Below, one piece after another: positions 54,697 through 63,840 of a stretch of 64,000 bases of DNA. The stretch's first letter is position 1; each line of letters starts with the position of its first letter. Source of the DNA: Gelidibacter salicanalis (lineage in GTDB: Bacteria > Bacteroidota > Bacteroidia > Flavobacteriales > Flavobacteriaceae); the NCBI RefSeq assembly GCF_016469035.1, contig NZ_JAEHJZ010000004.1, forward strand, positions 111,173-175,172, in the 5' to 3' direction. The translations under genes were made by a program, and so were the position numbers. Under the pieces are notes generated by a model. That model saw only the letters and a program-made list of their open reading frames with translations, ran no database searches and was not told where the DNA came from.

Positions 54697-55962
54697 ATGA
54701 ACGTTGAAACCAAAATATATTACCCAAGTATAGCTGCCGTTGAGGCAGCCGCGAGAAAATTAAGAGACGTTGCTGCGGTAACTCCGTTAATTCAAAACCT
54801 TCGTTATTCAAAGAAATTTGAAGCGAATATTATGTTTAAACGCGAGGATTTACAACAAGTACGCTCCTATAAAATTAGGGGAGCTTACAATAAAATGTCA
54901 TCGCTGAGCCCCACCCAAGTTGAAAATGGAATTGTATGTGCCAGTGCCGGAAATCATGCACAAGGTGTGGCATTGTCCTGCAAATTATTGCAAACAAAAG
55001 GAACTATTTTCATGCCTTCGCCTACACCTAAACAAAAGATTGAGCAAGTTTACATGTTTGGTGAAGATTTTATTGACGTGGTTTTAGTAGGTGATACATT
55101 TGATGATGCCAATGCTGCTGCGATGTTAGAATGTGAGCGTTTAAATAAGACGTTTATCCACCCCTTTAATGATGAAAAAGTAATTGAAGGTCAAGCCACA
55201 GTAGGTTTGGAAATTATTGATCAGGCGCAACATCCAATCCATTATGTATTTGTTCCTGTTGGCGGCGGCGGTTTGTCAGCTGGATTATCTTCTGTATTTA
55301 AACAGCTGTCTCCAAACACCAAAGTCATTGGAGTTGAGCCAAAAGGGGCGCCTTCCATGTTAACCTCGTTGACCAACAAACGCAATACCGAATTAAAAAA
55401 TATTGAGAATTTTGTGGATGGTGCTGCGGTAAAACGTGTGGGCGATTTGAATTTCGCCATCTGTCAACAAAATTTGCACGATATGATTACGGTTGATGAA
55501 GGTAAAGTGTGCGAAACCATCCTTGATCTCTACAACAAAGACGCTATTGTAGTAGAACCTGCTGGTGCTTTAAGTATTGCTGCTTTAGATCACTATGCGG
55601 ATGAAATTAAAGGTAAAAATGTCATTTGCATTATCAGCGGAAGTAATAATGACATTACCAGAACAGCTGAAATTAAAGAACGTGCACTTTTATATGCCAA
55701 TTTAAAACACTATTTTATTATTAAATTCCCACAACGGGCGGGCGCATTGCGCGAGTTTGTAGTTGATATATTAGGTTCTACTGATGATATTACCTATTTT
55801 GAATACACGAAGAAAACCAATCGTGAAAACGGTGCGGCTGTAGTGGGTTTAGAATTAAAATCAGCGGACGATTTAGAACCACTTATTACCAAAATGAAAC
55901 TCCGTAATTTTTATGGCGATTACCTCAACGATAAACCCGATTTATTTCAATTTTTAGTCTAA
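54697..55962 (+). CDS. ilvA: threonine dehydratase
   Basis: This 421-residue PLP enzyme deaminates threonine to 2-oxobutyrate, committing carbon to isoleucine. The PLP lysine is K59 in RSYKIRGAYNKM, the phosphate-binding loop is PVGGGGLSAGL, and CASAGNHAQGVAL is present. A single ACT-like domain (about 335-420) at the C-terminus suggests isoleucine feedback; this is shorter than the two-domain tail of E. coli IlvA. It is the last biosynthetic gene of the ilv operon. Confidence 0.95.
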   Translation: MNVETKIYYPSIAAVEAAARKLRDVAAVTPLIQNLRYSKKFEANIMFKREDLQQVRSYKIRGAYNKMSSLSPTQVENGIVCASAGNHAQGVALSCKLLQTKGTIFMPSPTPKQKIEQVYMFGEDFIDVVLVGDTFDDANAAAMLECERLNKTFIHPFNDEKVIEGQATVGLEIIDQAQHPIHYVFVPVGGGGLSAGLSSVFKQLSPNTKVIGVEPKGAPSMLTSLTNKRNTELKNIENFVDGAAVKRVGDLNFAICQQNLHDMITVDEGKVCETILDLYNKDAIVVEPAGALSIAALDHYADEIKGKNVICIISGSNNDITRTAEIKERALLYANLKHYFIIKFPQRAGALREFVVDILGSTDDITYFEYTKKTNRENGAAVVGLELKSADDLEPLITKMKLRNFYGDYLNDKPDLFQFLV

Positions 55963-55971
55963 AAACAACCT

Positions 55972-57549
55972 ATGAACATTCCTGAACAATACCAAATAAA
56001 ATCACTTATACACCAAAACAGCTATTTAGTTAATGGCGAATTAAAAGCATGGTCTGGCGAAAGCTCAGAGGTATATTCTACCATTTCTTCAACTGAAAAC
56101 TATGCCCCAACCTTATTGGGCACCATTCCAACTTTAGGCGAAAAAGAAGCCTTAGAGGCGATGGATGCTGCTGTAAATGCCTATAATAAAGGTCAAGGCT
56201 TATGGCCCACTATGAAAGTGAAAGACCGTATTGCCTGCATGGAAACCTTTGTAGCCGAAATGAAAACCAAGCGTGACGAAGTTGTAAAACTGTTAATGTG
56301 GGAAATTGGTAAAACATTACCTGATTCTGAAAAGGAGTTTGATAGAACCGTCGATTATATTTACGATACTATTGAAGAATACAAACAATTGGATAGGGAC
56401 AACGCCAAGTTTGAAGAAAATGATGGTGTTTATGCCCATATTCGCAGAGGTCCACTAGGTGTCGTGCTATGTTTAGGGCCCTATAACTATCCTTTAAATG
56501 AAACATTTGCGCTTTTAATTCCTGCACTGATTATGGGTAATACAACCATCTTCAAACCGGCAAAACTTGGCGTATTATTGATTTCGCCATTGTTGGAAGC
56601 TTTTCAAAGCAGTTTTCCTAAAGGTGTGGTCAATATCATTTACGGTCGTGGTAGAACAGTTGCCACACCAATAATGCAATCAGGAAAAGTTGATGTGTTG
56701 GCGCTGATCGGTAATAGTAAATCTGCCAATGCCTTACAAAACGAACACCCAAAAAGTAATCGGCTGCGTCTAGTTTTAGGATTGGAAGCAAAAAATCCTG
56801 CCATCGTTCTTAAAGATGCCGATTTAGATTTGGCCATAGATGAATGTATTACTGGATCTACCTCATTTAACGGACAACGTTGTACGGCTTTAAAAATAGT
56901 CTACGTTCATGAAGCAATTGTTGATGAATTTAATAAGCGTTTTTCCGAAAGAGTCGATGCTCTAAAATTTGGAAACCCTTGGGAGGCTGAAGTAAAATTA
57001 ACGCCATTACCTGAACCTGACAAACCGCAATACATCCAGGAATTGATTGATGATGCGCTTGCAAAAGGTGCTAAAATATTAAATGAGAAAGGTGGCGAAA
57101 CCACTGAAAACTATATATTTCCTGCTGTACTATATCCTGTCAATAAGGAGATGCGTGTATTTCAAGAAGAGCAATTTGGACCTGTGATTCCCGTGCTTTC
57201 ATTCAAAGATATTGACGAGCCATTAGACGATATGGCGGAGTCCAATTATGGACAGCAAGTGAGTTTATTTGGTAGTGACATCAAAACCTTGGCACCTTTA
57301 ATTGATACCTTGGTAAATTTGGTATGCCGTGTGAATTTGAACAGTTCTTGCCAGCGCGGACCAGATGTATATCCATTTACAGGACGAAAGGATTCGGCTG
57401 TGGCCACTTTGAGTGTTCATGATGCTTTGCGCTCTTTTTCTATCAGAACTTTTGTCGCTTCTAAAAATAACGATTATAACAATGCCATTTTAAAAAACCT
57501 ATTAGATAGCAAGGCATCAAATTTTGTCAGCACGGATTATATCCTTTAA
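55972..57549 (+). CDS. gapN: NADP-dependent non-phosphorylating glyceraldehyde-3-phosphate dehydrogenase
   Basis: This 525-residue aldehyde dehydrogenase has catalytic Cys C304 ([10 protein letters not shown]) and general base E272 ([12 protein letters not shown]), plus the NYPLNE segment and a GapN-like C-terminal [21 protein letters not shown]. It should oxidise glyceraldehyde-3-phosphate directly to 3-phosphoglycerate with NADP, supplying NADPH. It starts 9 bases after ilvA, so it is probably co-transcribed; the NADPH would serve IlvC and GltBD. Another aldehyde substrate cannot be excluded. Confidence 0.85.
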   Translation: MNIPEQYQIKSLIHQNSYLVNGELKAWSGESSEVYSTISSTENYAPTLLGTIPTLGEKEALEAMDAAVNAYNKGQGLWPTMKVKDRIACMETFVAEMKTKRDEVVKLLMWEIGKTLPDSEKEFDRTVDYIYDTIEEYKQLDRDNAKFEENDGVYAHIRRGPLGVVLCLGPYNYPLNETFALLIPALIMGNTTIFKPAKLGVLLISPLLEAFQSSFPKGVVNIIYGRGRTVATPIMQSGKVDVLALIGNSKSANALQNEHPKSNRLRLVLGLEAKNPAIVLKDADLDLAIDECITGSTSFNGQRCTALKIVYVHEAIVDEFNKRFSERVDALKFGNPWEAEVKLTPLPEPDKPQYIQELIDDALAKGAKILNEKGGETTENYIFPAVLYPVNKEMRVFQEEQFGPVIPVLSFKDIDEPLDDMAESNYGQQVSLFGSDIKTLAPLIDTLVNLVCRVNLNSSCQRGPDVYPFTGRKDSAVATLSVHDALRSFSIRTFVASKNNDYNNAILKNLLDSKASNFVSTDYIL

Positions 57550-57902
57550 AAAAAAAGTTAAAAAGAAATTGAGGTGTAAAATAAAATGTTACTTTTGATT
57601 TATGTTTCTAATGAAAAATAAAATACGACCATCAAGTCCCGCACTATTTTTGCGCAGACGCTGTGCATTCTAAATCTTAAAAAGAAGCCACTAACGTATT
57701 TTTATTTTTTTACCTTGAACAAATCAACACACATAATTTACTTTTCAAATTCAGTTGTTTTAAATAGCAATCGCGCGAGGACATGCCCTATACTGTTCCG
57801 TCGCCCTTAAGGGTGCGCTTTATATTTGGAACTTAGGTGAGTCCGGTTCTGTTTTTCGACAACACATCTTTAATTTTTTTTAAAATCTAAACATCAAAAA
57901 CA
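57550..57902 (+). promoter_or_regulatory. arginine operon leader region (353 bases)
   Basis: A promoter-like pair is visible: ATTG at 57568-57571, 18 bases, then TACTTTTG at 57590-57597. An Arg-codon-rich short ORF follows (57611-57673), then the palindrome TCGCGCGA (57771-57778), a CGCCC/GGGTG hairpin near 57800-57815, and GTTCC/GGAAC and GAAC/GTTC pairings near 57795-57850, the latter before TGTTTTT. A second short frame (57783-57836, MPYTVPSPLRVRFIFGT) is present. No strong T-run terminator is seen. Confidence 0.5.
57611..57673 (+). CDS. candidate arginine leader peptide
   Basis: A 20-codon ORF reads MKNKIRPSSPALFLRRRCAF, with three consecutive Arg codons (CGC AGA CGC) near its end; an in-frame ATG at 57602 would add three residues. 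GCGCAG/CTGTGC within the Arg codons can form a hairpin that a moving ribosome would open. Its position between a promoter-like element and the arginine biosynthetic operon suggests ribosome-mediated regulation. The terminator partner is unclear, so this is tentative. Confidence 0.4.
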   Translation: MKNKIRPSSPALFLRRRCAF

Positions 57903-58520
57903 ATGGACATTGTTATTGCTAATAAATCTCATGCTATTTATGCACAGATCATTTGCGACGCCATTTCAGAGTCAGCAAAGGTAAGAGGTACGGGCATCGC
58001 GAAACGGACGCCTGAATATATCATTACTAAAATGGAAAACGGGAATGCCGTCATCGCATTGGATGGCGACACGTTTGCTGGTTTTTGCTATATCGAAGCT
58101 TGGAGCCATGGTAAATTTGTAGCCAATTCTGGATTAATTGTACATCCAGACTACAGAGAACAAGGCCTAGCTAAGAAAATAAAAGCACGTATTTTTCAAC
58201 ATTCTAGAGAGAAATTTCCAGATTCTAAAATCTTCAGTATCACTACGGGGTTGGCTGTTATGAAAATGAACAGTGAATTAGGTTATAAACCTGTCACCTT
58301 TTCAGAATTAACCGATGATCAAAGTTTTTGGAACGGGTGTCAAACCTGTAAAAACTATGATGTACTTCAACGTACTGAACAAAAAATGTGCTTATGTACA
58401 GGCATGTTATATGACCCTAAGGCAAAAGACAGCAATGAACCGCAACACGTAAAAACCAAGACGTTTCAGAGATTAAAGCAAATCAAACAAGCCTTGTTTT
58501 TAAAAAAAGATAAATCATGA
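57903..58520 (+). CDS. GNAT-family N-acyltransferase, putative first enzyme of arginine synthesis
   Basis: This 205-residue protein has a GNAT core (about 1-135; acyl-CoA loop LIVHPDYREQGLAKKIKARI) and a C-terminal extension with C146-x2-C149 and C163-x-C165, which could bind zinc. It sits where argA would be, overlapping argG by four bases, so it probably acylates glutamate. As the downstream carbamoyltransferase carries a succinyl-type specificity residue, the acyl donor may be succinyl-CoA; that is inference. Confidence 0.7.
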   Translation: MDIVIANKSHAIYAQIICDAISESAKVRGTGIAKRTPEYIITKMENGNAVIALDGDTFAGFCYIEAWSHGKFVANSGLIVHPDYREQGLAKKIKARIFQHSREKFPDSKIFSITTGLAVMKMNSELGYKPVTFSELTDDQSFWNGCQTCKNYDVLQRTEQKMCLCTGMLYDPKAKDSNEPQHVKTKTFQRLKQIKQALFLKKDKS

Positions 58521-59707
58521 GCAAAAAATTAGTTTTAGCCTACAGTGGCGGATTAGACACCTCGTACTGTGCCGTCCATTTAAGTAAAGATTTGGGCTAT
58601 GAAGTGCACGCAGTGAGTGTAAACACAGGTGGATTTACATCAGAAGAAATCAATACTATAGAAGCTAATGCCTACAAAATGGGTGTATCTACGTATAAAA
58701 ATCTTGACGCAGTAGGTTCCTACTACGAGAAAGTGATCAAGTATTTGATCTATGGGAATGTGCTTAAAAATAATACCTATCCATTATCGGTGAGTGCAGA
58801 ACGCATCATTCAGGCCATTGAAATTGTTGAATACGCGAAAAGCATTGATGCACAGTATATTGCCCACGGCAGTACAGGCGCTGGTAATGATCAAGTACGA
58901 TTTGATATGATTTTTCAAACCTTGGCACCCCATATTGAAATTATCACTCCCATAAGAGATTTGAAATTATCCAGACAGGAAGAAATTGAGTATCTAAAAC
59001 GTAATGGTGTTGATATGTCTTGGGAAAAAGCCAAATACTCAGTCAATAAAGGTCTTTGGGGAACAAGCGTGGGCGGTGAAGAAACCTTAACATCAGAAAA
59101 ACCGTTACCAGGACACGCCTATCCATCGCAATTAGAGAAAGAGGGAGAAGAAAAAGTAACCTTAACCTTTAAAAATGGACAGTTTACTGCATTTAATGGA
59201 CAATCTGATTCCCCAGAAAAAAACATTGAAGCCTTAAATAACCGTGCTTCAGCTTACGCCATTGGCCGCGACATTCATGTTGGTGATACGATTGTCGGTA
59301 TTAAAGGACGTGTCGGTTTTGAAGCTGCTGCTGCACTGATTACTATAAAAGCGCACCATTTGTTGGAAAAGCATACGCTTACCAAATGGCAGTTGCAACA
59401 CAAAGATTACCTATCAAGTTTTTACGGAATGCATCTACACGAAGGCCAATACCTGGACCCTGTAATGCGTAACATAGAGGCGTTTTTAGAAAGCAGTCAA
59501 CAAAATGTCTCAGGAGATGTTGTGGTGACCTTAAAACCATATCATTTTATGTTAGACGGCATCAGCTCTGCTCATGATTTGATGAATGCAAAGTTTGGAA
59601 GTTATGGTGAGCTCAACAAAGGATGGACCGCAGATGAAGCCAAAGGATTTATAAAAATTATTGGCAATCAAAATAAAATTTATCACCAAGTAAATTCAGA
59701 ATCATGA
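58517..59707 (+). CDS. argG: argininosuccinate synthase
   Basis: This 396-residue ATP-dependent ligase joins citrulline and aspartate. The N-terminal ATP-pyrophosphatase loop is LVLAYSGGLDTSYCAVHL. IAHGSTGAGNDQVRFD and SVNKGLWGTSVGGEE are typical. Length is normal. Start and stop codons overlap with both neighbours. Confidence 0.97.
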   Translation: MSKKLVLAYSGGLDTSYCAVHLSKDLGYEVHAVSVNTGGFTSEEINTIEANAYKMGVSTYKNLDAVGSYYEKVIKYLIYGNVLKNNTYPLSVSAERIIQAIEIVEYAKSIDAQYIAHGSTGAGNDQVRFDMIFQTLAPHIEIITPIRDLKLSRQEEIEYLKRNGVDMSWEKAKYSVNKGLWGTSVGGEETLTSEKPLPGHAYPSQLEKEGEEKVTLTFKNGQFTAFNGQSDSPEKNIEALNNRASAYAIGRDIHVGDTIVGIKGRVGFEAAAALITIKAHHLLEKHTLTKWQLQHKDYLSSFYGMHLHEGQYLDPVMRNIEAFLESSQQNVSGDVVVTLKPYHFMLDGISSAHDLMNAKFGSYGELNKGWTADEAKGFIKIIGNQNKIYHQVNSES

Positions 59708-60681
59708 TAGATGTTGGCATTATAGGAGGTGCAGGATATACCGCTGGCGAATTGATCCGGTTGCTCTTAAACCATCCAAAAGCAAACCTAAATTTTATTT
59801 ACAGTACGTCTAACGCTGGAAATAAAATCAGCAAGGTGCATCAAGATTTGGTGGGCAGCACAGATTTGGAATTTTCTAGCAGTATTAATCCCGATGTGGA
59901 TGTTTTGTTTTTGTGCTTGGGCCATGGAAACTCGAAGGCCTTTTTAGAAAGTCATAAATTCTCGTCCACTACTAAAATCATTGATTTAAGTAATGATTTT
60001 AGATTGGAAAGCGATCGCGAGTTTCAAGGGCATCATTTTGTTTACGGACTACCTGAATTGCAAAGAGAAGCGATTAAAAAAGCGAGCCATATAGCAAATC
60101 CTGGATGTTTTGCTACGGCAATTCAATTGGCTATTTTGCCTTTAGCGGCCTATCAACTTTTAAAAAGCGATGTTCATGTTAACGCGGTTACCGGGTCTAC
60201 AGGAGCAGGTACTTCTCTATCAGAAACCACACATTTCACCTATCGTGATAATAACTTTTCACATTATAAAGCCTTTACCCATCAACATTTGGGCGAAATC
60301 AATGAACGCATCCAAGAGTTACATAAAAATGCCAAATCAGAAGTACTGTTTGTGCCCAATAGAGGTAACTTTTCTAGAGGCATTTTTGTTACAGCATACA
60401 CTAATTTTGAAGGCAGTTTGGAAGATGCTAAGACGCTGTATAAAACCTATTATCAGGATGCTGCCTTTACGGTGGTTTCTGATGAAGACATTCATTTGAA
60501 ACAAGTCGTCAATACCAATAAATGCATCCTTCATTTGCATAAACACAATAACAAGCTTTTAGTAACCAGTATTATTGACAACTTACTGAAAGGTGCTTCA
60601 GGTCAGGCCATTCAAAACATGAATTTGATGTTTGGATTTGCGGAAACTAAGGGTCTATTGCTTAAAGCAAATTATTTTTAG
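59704..60681 (+). CDS. argC: N-acyl-gamma-glutamyl-phosphate reductase
   Basis: This 325-residue enzyme reduces N-acylglutamyl phosphate to the semialdehyde with NADPH. The N-terminal Rossmann GIIGGAGYTAGELIRLL, the catalytic Cys in NPGCFATAIQL and the HxGE-type segment HQHLGEIN are present. The acyl group (acetyl or succinyl) cannot be read from this protein alone. Confidence 0.95.
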   Translation: MIDVGIIGGAGYTAGELIRLLLNHPKANLNFIYSTSNAGNKISKVHQDLVGSTDLEFSSSINPDVDVLFLCLGHGNSKAFLESHKFSSTTKIIDLSNDFRLESDREFQGHHFVYGLPELQREAIKKASHIANPGCFATAIQLAILPLAAYQLLKSDVHVNAVTGSTGAGTSLSETTHFTYRDNNFSHYKAFTHQHLGEINERIQELHKNAKSEVLFVPNRGNFSRGIFVTAYTNFEGSLEDAKTLYKTYYQDAAFTVVSDEDIHLKQVVNTNKCILHLHKHNNKLLVTSIIDNLLKGASGQAIQNMNLMFGFAETKGLLLKANYF

Positions 60682-60733
60682 TGAAAATTAAATCTGAAAA
60701 TGGATTTAATAAAAATGGAAGTTGAATTAAAAA

Positions 60734-60775
60734 GATACCCGCCTAGTGTATATTGAGCGGAGTCGAAATACGGTC
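60734..60775. repeat. 42-base arg repeat, copy A (before proC)
   Basis: It starts GATACCCGCC and contains TTGAGCGGAGTCGAAA. It ends 6 bases before the proC ATG. It shares most positions with copies at 62794 and 63841. Confidence 0.75.
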
Positions 60776-60781
60776 ATAAAT

Positions 60782-61582
60782 ATGAAAATAGCAATTATTG
60801 GTACAGGAAATTTAGGAAAATCCATCGCAAAAGGGCTGATCACCAATAACGCGATTACCACCTTATACCTTACCAAAAGAAATACAGATAGCATCTCAGA
60901 ATTTGAAGGCTACAAAAATGTGTTTTTAACAACAGACAACGTGTTGGCGGTTCAACATTCTGACATTTTAATTTTAGCCGTTCAACCCTCACATTTGGAA
61001 AAAGTACTACAGGATATCGCTCCGATGATTACTGAAAAGCATGTGGTCATTTCTACGGTGACTGGGTTTTCAATTCCAAAAATTGAAACACTTATTGGTG
61101 CGGAACAATTCATCATTAGGGCGATGCCAAATACGGCTATCGCGGTTGGCAAATCAATGACCTGCATTTGCAGTAATGCTCAAGGCACTAAGCGTATTAA
61201 AATTGCGCAGGCTATTTTTAACCGTTTGGGACATTCATTGATTATTCCAGAATCACAAATGCAAGCCGCAACAGTGGTGTGTGCCAGTGGAATTGCATTT
61301 TGGATGCGCTTAATTCGAGCTACAACCCAAGCGGCAATTCAATTAGGTTTTGATGCTAAAGAAGCCCAAGAATTAGCAATGTACACTAGTGAGGGTGCTG
61401 CAAATTTACTAATTGCCAATGGACACCATCCAGAAGAGGAAATTGATCGGGTAACTACCCCAAAAGGCTGTACTATTGAAGGTTTGAATGAAATGGAACA
61501 CAAAGGCTTGAGCTCGTCCTTAATACAAGGCATGATTGCCTCATACAATAAAATTAGCAACATTAAAAAAGAACAATTATGA
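60782..61582 (+). CDS. proC: pyrroline-5-carboxylate reductase
   Basis: This protein of about 266 residues makes proline from pyrroline-5-carboxylate. The N-terminal IAIIGTGNLGKSIAKGL and the C-terminal VTTPKGCTIEGLNEMEHKGL signature are intact. I start it at 60782 (MKIAIIG); the open frame to 60746 runs through the 42-base repeat and is not coding. Placement inside an arginine operon links proline and arginine synthesis, which share glutamate semialdehyde-type chemistry. It overlaps argD by four bases. Confidence 0.93.
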   Translation: MKIAIIGTGNLGKSIAKGLITNNAITTLYLTKRNTDSISEFEGYKNVFLTTDNVLAVQHSDILILAVQPSHLEKVLQDIAPMITEKHVVISTVTGFSIPKIETLIGAEQFIIRAMPNTAIAVGKSMTCICSNAQGTKRIKIAQAIFNRLGHSLIIPESQMQAATVVCASGIAFWMRLIRATTQAAIQLGFDAKEAQELAMYTSEGAANLLIANGHHPEEEIDRVTTPKGCTIEGLNEMEHKGLSSSLIQGMIASYNKISNIKKEQL

Positions 61583-62724
61583 GTTTATTTAATGTCTATC
61601 CGCTTTTTGACATCACACCTGTGCGTGCCAAAGACTTGGCGGTTTACGACGATAAAGGGATTGAATATCTCGATTTATACGGCGGTCATGCGGTAATTTC
61701 TATTGGACATTCACACCCAGAATATGTATCGGCCATCTCTAACCAAGTCAAAAACTTAGGTTTTTATAGCAACGCAATTCAAAATCCGTTACAAGAAGAG
61801 TTAGCGGCAGAACTTGAGCGTATTTCTGGTTGTAAAGACTACCAGTTGTTTTTATGCAATTCTGGTGCAGAGGCCAACGAAAATGCGCTAAAACTTGCTT
61901 CGTTCCACACTGGAAAAAAGAATGTTATTGCTTTTAAGAACTCTTTCCACGGACGTACCTCAGCAGCTGTTGCTGCAACTGACGATCCAAAAATTGTTGC
62001 ACCACTAAACGCACAACAGCATGTAGATTTTGTACCTTTGGGCGACTTAACAACAGTTGAACAAATTTTAAAACAAGGTGAAACCTGTGCCGTAATTATT
62101 GAGTGCATACAAGGTGTTGGTGGTTTGGACGAAAGTACTCCAGAATTTTACCAAGGTCTCGAAAAGTTATGTAAGTCTTATAATGTAATGTTGATTGCTG
62201 ATGAGGTGCAATCGGGTTTTGGTAGAACAGGCGATTTTTTTGCTTTTCAAAAATACGGATGGACGCCAGATATTATTGCCATGGCAAAAGGCATGGGCAA
62301 CGGCTTCCCCATTGGTGGTATTTTGATTCACCCAAGTATTAAAGCGTCGTTTGGTTTGTTGGGCACTACTTTTGGCGGCAACCATTTAGCTTGTGCAGCG
62401 TCTTTAGCGGTTTTGAAAGTTTTGGAATCGGAAAAGTTGATGGAAAATGCAGATGCAATGTCAGGGTATTTTATTCAGAAGACTCAGCAACTATCCCATT
62501 TAAAAAAGATCAAAGGCCGTGGATTAATGTTAGGGTTAGAGTTCGACTTTCCAGTCGCAGAGTTACGAAAAAACCTCATCCACAAGCATAAGATGTTTAC
62601 TGGCAGTGCCAAAAATCCTAATTTAATACGGATTCTTCCACCATTGACGATTCAGACGAAGCATATTGATTTGTTTTTTGAAGCGTTAAAACAGGAGTTG
62701 TTATTGATGAATGGTGGACAGTAG
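61579..62724 (+). CDS. argD: N-acylornithine aminotransferase
   Basis: This 381-residue class III PLP aminotransferase converts N-acyl-glutamate semialdehyde to N-acylornithine using glutamate. Key segments are FCNSGAEANENALKLA-like LFLCNSGAEANENALK, SFHGRTSAAVAATD, LIADEVQSGFGRTG and the PLP-lysine MAKGMGNGFPIGG. It is slightly shorter than E. coli ArgD (about 400). A perfect hairpin follows its stop. Confidence 0.93.
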   Translation: MSLFNVYPLFDITPVRAKDLAVYDDKGIEYLDLYGGHAVISIGHSHPEYVSAISNQVKNLGFYSNAIQNPLQEELAAELERISGCKDYQLFLCNSGAEANENALKLASFHTGKKNVIAFKNSFHGRTSAAVAATDDPKIVAPLNAQQHVDFVPLGDLTTVEQILKQGETCAVIIECIQGVGGLDESTPEFYQGLEKLCKSYNVMLIADEVQSGFGRTGDFFAFQKYGWTPDIIAMAKGMGNGFPIGGILIHPSIKASFGLLGTTFGGNHLACAASLAVLKVLESEKLMENADAMSGYFIQKTQQLSHLKKIKGRGLMLGLEFDFPVAELRKNLIHKHKMFTGSAKNPNLIRILPPLTIQTKHIDLFFEALKQELLLMNGGQ

Positions 62725-62729
62725 TAACG

Positions 62730-62762
62730 AAACCTCACAGGTTTCAAAAACCTGTGAGGTTT
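62730..62762. repeat. perfect 15-bp inverted repeat after argD
   Basis: AAACCTCACAGGTTT (62730-62744) and AAACCTGTGAGGTTT (62748-62762) surround CAA. It lies 6 bases past the argD stop. A near copy follows the next gene (63790-63820). It could terminate or stabilise the upstream message, and it looks like a dispersed repeat. Confidence 0.8.
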
Positions 62763-62793
62763 GAGTACACAACAATTGAAGTTTAATTAAAGA

Positions 62794-62835
62794 GATTCCC
62801 GCTGGAGTTTATCTTGAGCGGAGTCGAAAGACAGG
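62794..62835. repeat. 42-base arg repeat, copy B (before the carbamoyltransferase)
   Basis: It starts GATTCCCGCTGGAGTT and contains CTTGAGCGGAGTCGAAAGAC. It ends 8 bases before the ATG at 62844. CCGCT and AGCGG inside it can pair. Confidence 0.75.
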
Positions 62836-62843
62836 AAGTGAAC

Positions 62844-63779
62844 ATGAAAAAATACACCGAAATAAAAGACATTTCCAATCTTTCTGAGATGATTAAGGAA
62901 GCTATCTTACTCAAAATGCAACCCTTTGAATTTTCGGAATTAGGAAAACATAAAACCTTAGTCATGTTGTTTTTCAACTCGAGTTTAAGAACCCGATTAA
63001 GTACTGAAAAAGCAGCACGTAACTTAGGGATGCATGTCAGCATATTAAACGTTAACGACGCTTGGAATATTGAATTTGAAGATGGCAGCATCATGAATGC
63101 CAATAGTTCTGAACACATCAAGGAAGCTGCGCAAGTGATCTCTCAGTATGCTGATATTATCGCCGTACGGGCCTTCCCTAGCCTTACAGATAAAGTGAAG
63201 GACGCTTCTGAATTCATACTTAAAAGTTTTATAAAATACGCGACGGTGCCAATTGTCAATATGGAAAGTGCCACCGCACATCCGTTGCAAGCCTTGGCAG
63301 ACGCCATTACGATTACAGAACTTTCTGAGACCCGCAAACCTAAGGTGGTATTATCTTGGGCACCACATCCAAAAGCATTGCCGCAGGCGGTAGCCAATTC
63401 TTTTGTAGAAATGATGCTAGAAATGGATGTTGATTTGACCATTACGCATCCTGAAGGTTATGAACTTGATGAACGTGTTACCAGAAACACTCCTATTAAT
63501 CACAATCAAGAAGAAGCACTAGAAGACGCCGATTTTGTCTATGTTAAAAACTGGAGCAATTATAAAGACTATGGAAAGGTTCTAAATGAAGATCCAAATT
63601 GGATGATGACCCAAAAAAAATTGGGCAATGCCAAATTTATGCACTGTTTACCGGTAAGACGAAATGTGGTAGTAGAAGATGCGGTTTTGGATGGCTATCA
63701 ATCCGTGGTCATCAATCAAGCCAGCAATCGCACTTTTGCTGCGCAGGTTGTTCTGAAGAAAATATTAGAGAGTTTGTAA
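62844..63779 (+). CDS. argF': N-acylornithine carbamoyltransferase, probably N-succinylornithine-type
   Basis: This protein of about 311 residues belongs to the AOTCase/SOTCase group. The carbamoyl-phosphate motif is FFNSSLRTR, and the NMESATAHPLQALAD and HCLPVRRNVVVEDAVLD blocks mark the group, not ordinary ornithine carbamoyltransferase. The residue two before His91 (SSEH, S89) aligns with Glu92 of the Xanthomonas acetyl enzyme and Pro90 of the Bacteroides fragilis succinyl enzyme. Published mutants with Ser there use succinylornithine. The start at 62844 excludes the repeat read-through. Confidence 0.88.
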   Translation: MKKYTEIKDISNLSEMIKEAILLKMQPFEFSELGKHKTLVMLFFNSSLRTRLSTEKAARNLGMHVSILNVNDAWNIEFEDGSIMNANSSEHIKEAAQVISQYADIIAVRAFPSLTDKVKDASEFILKSFIKYATVPIVNMESATAHPLQALADAITITELSETRKPKVVLSWAPHPKALPQAVANSFVEMMLEMDVDLTITHPEGYELDERVTRNTPINHNQEEALEDADFVYVKNWSNYKDYGKVLNEDPNWMMTQKKLGNAKFMHCLPVRRNVVVEDAVLDGYQSVVINQASNRTFAAQVVLKKILESL

Positions 63780-63789
63780 CTTTTTTAGA

Positions 63790-63820
63790 GACCTCACAGG
63801 TTTTGAAAACCTGTGAGATC
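63790..63820. repeat. inverted repeat after the carbamoyltransferase
   Basis: CTCACAGGTTTT and AAAACCTGTGAG form a 12-bp stem about a single G. This is a near copy of the element after argD and occupies the same place, about 10 bases past a stop codon. Confidence 0.75.
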
Positions 63821-63840
63821 TTAAGAAGATAAAAAATAAT

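Noticed and set aside
57783-57836. Second short frame MPYTVPSPLRVRFIFGT in the arg leader, considered as a second Arg leader peptide
   Set aside because: Only two Arg residues in 17 codons, no ribosome-binding site, and it runs through the CGCCC/GGGTG hairpin. The evidence is too weak to call.
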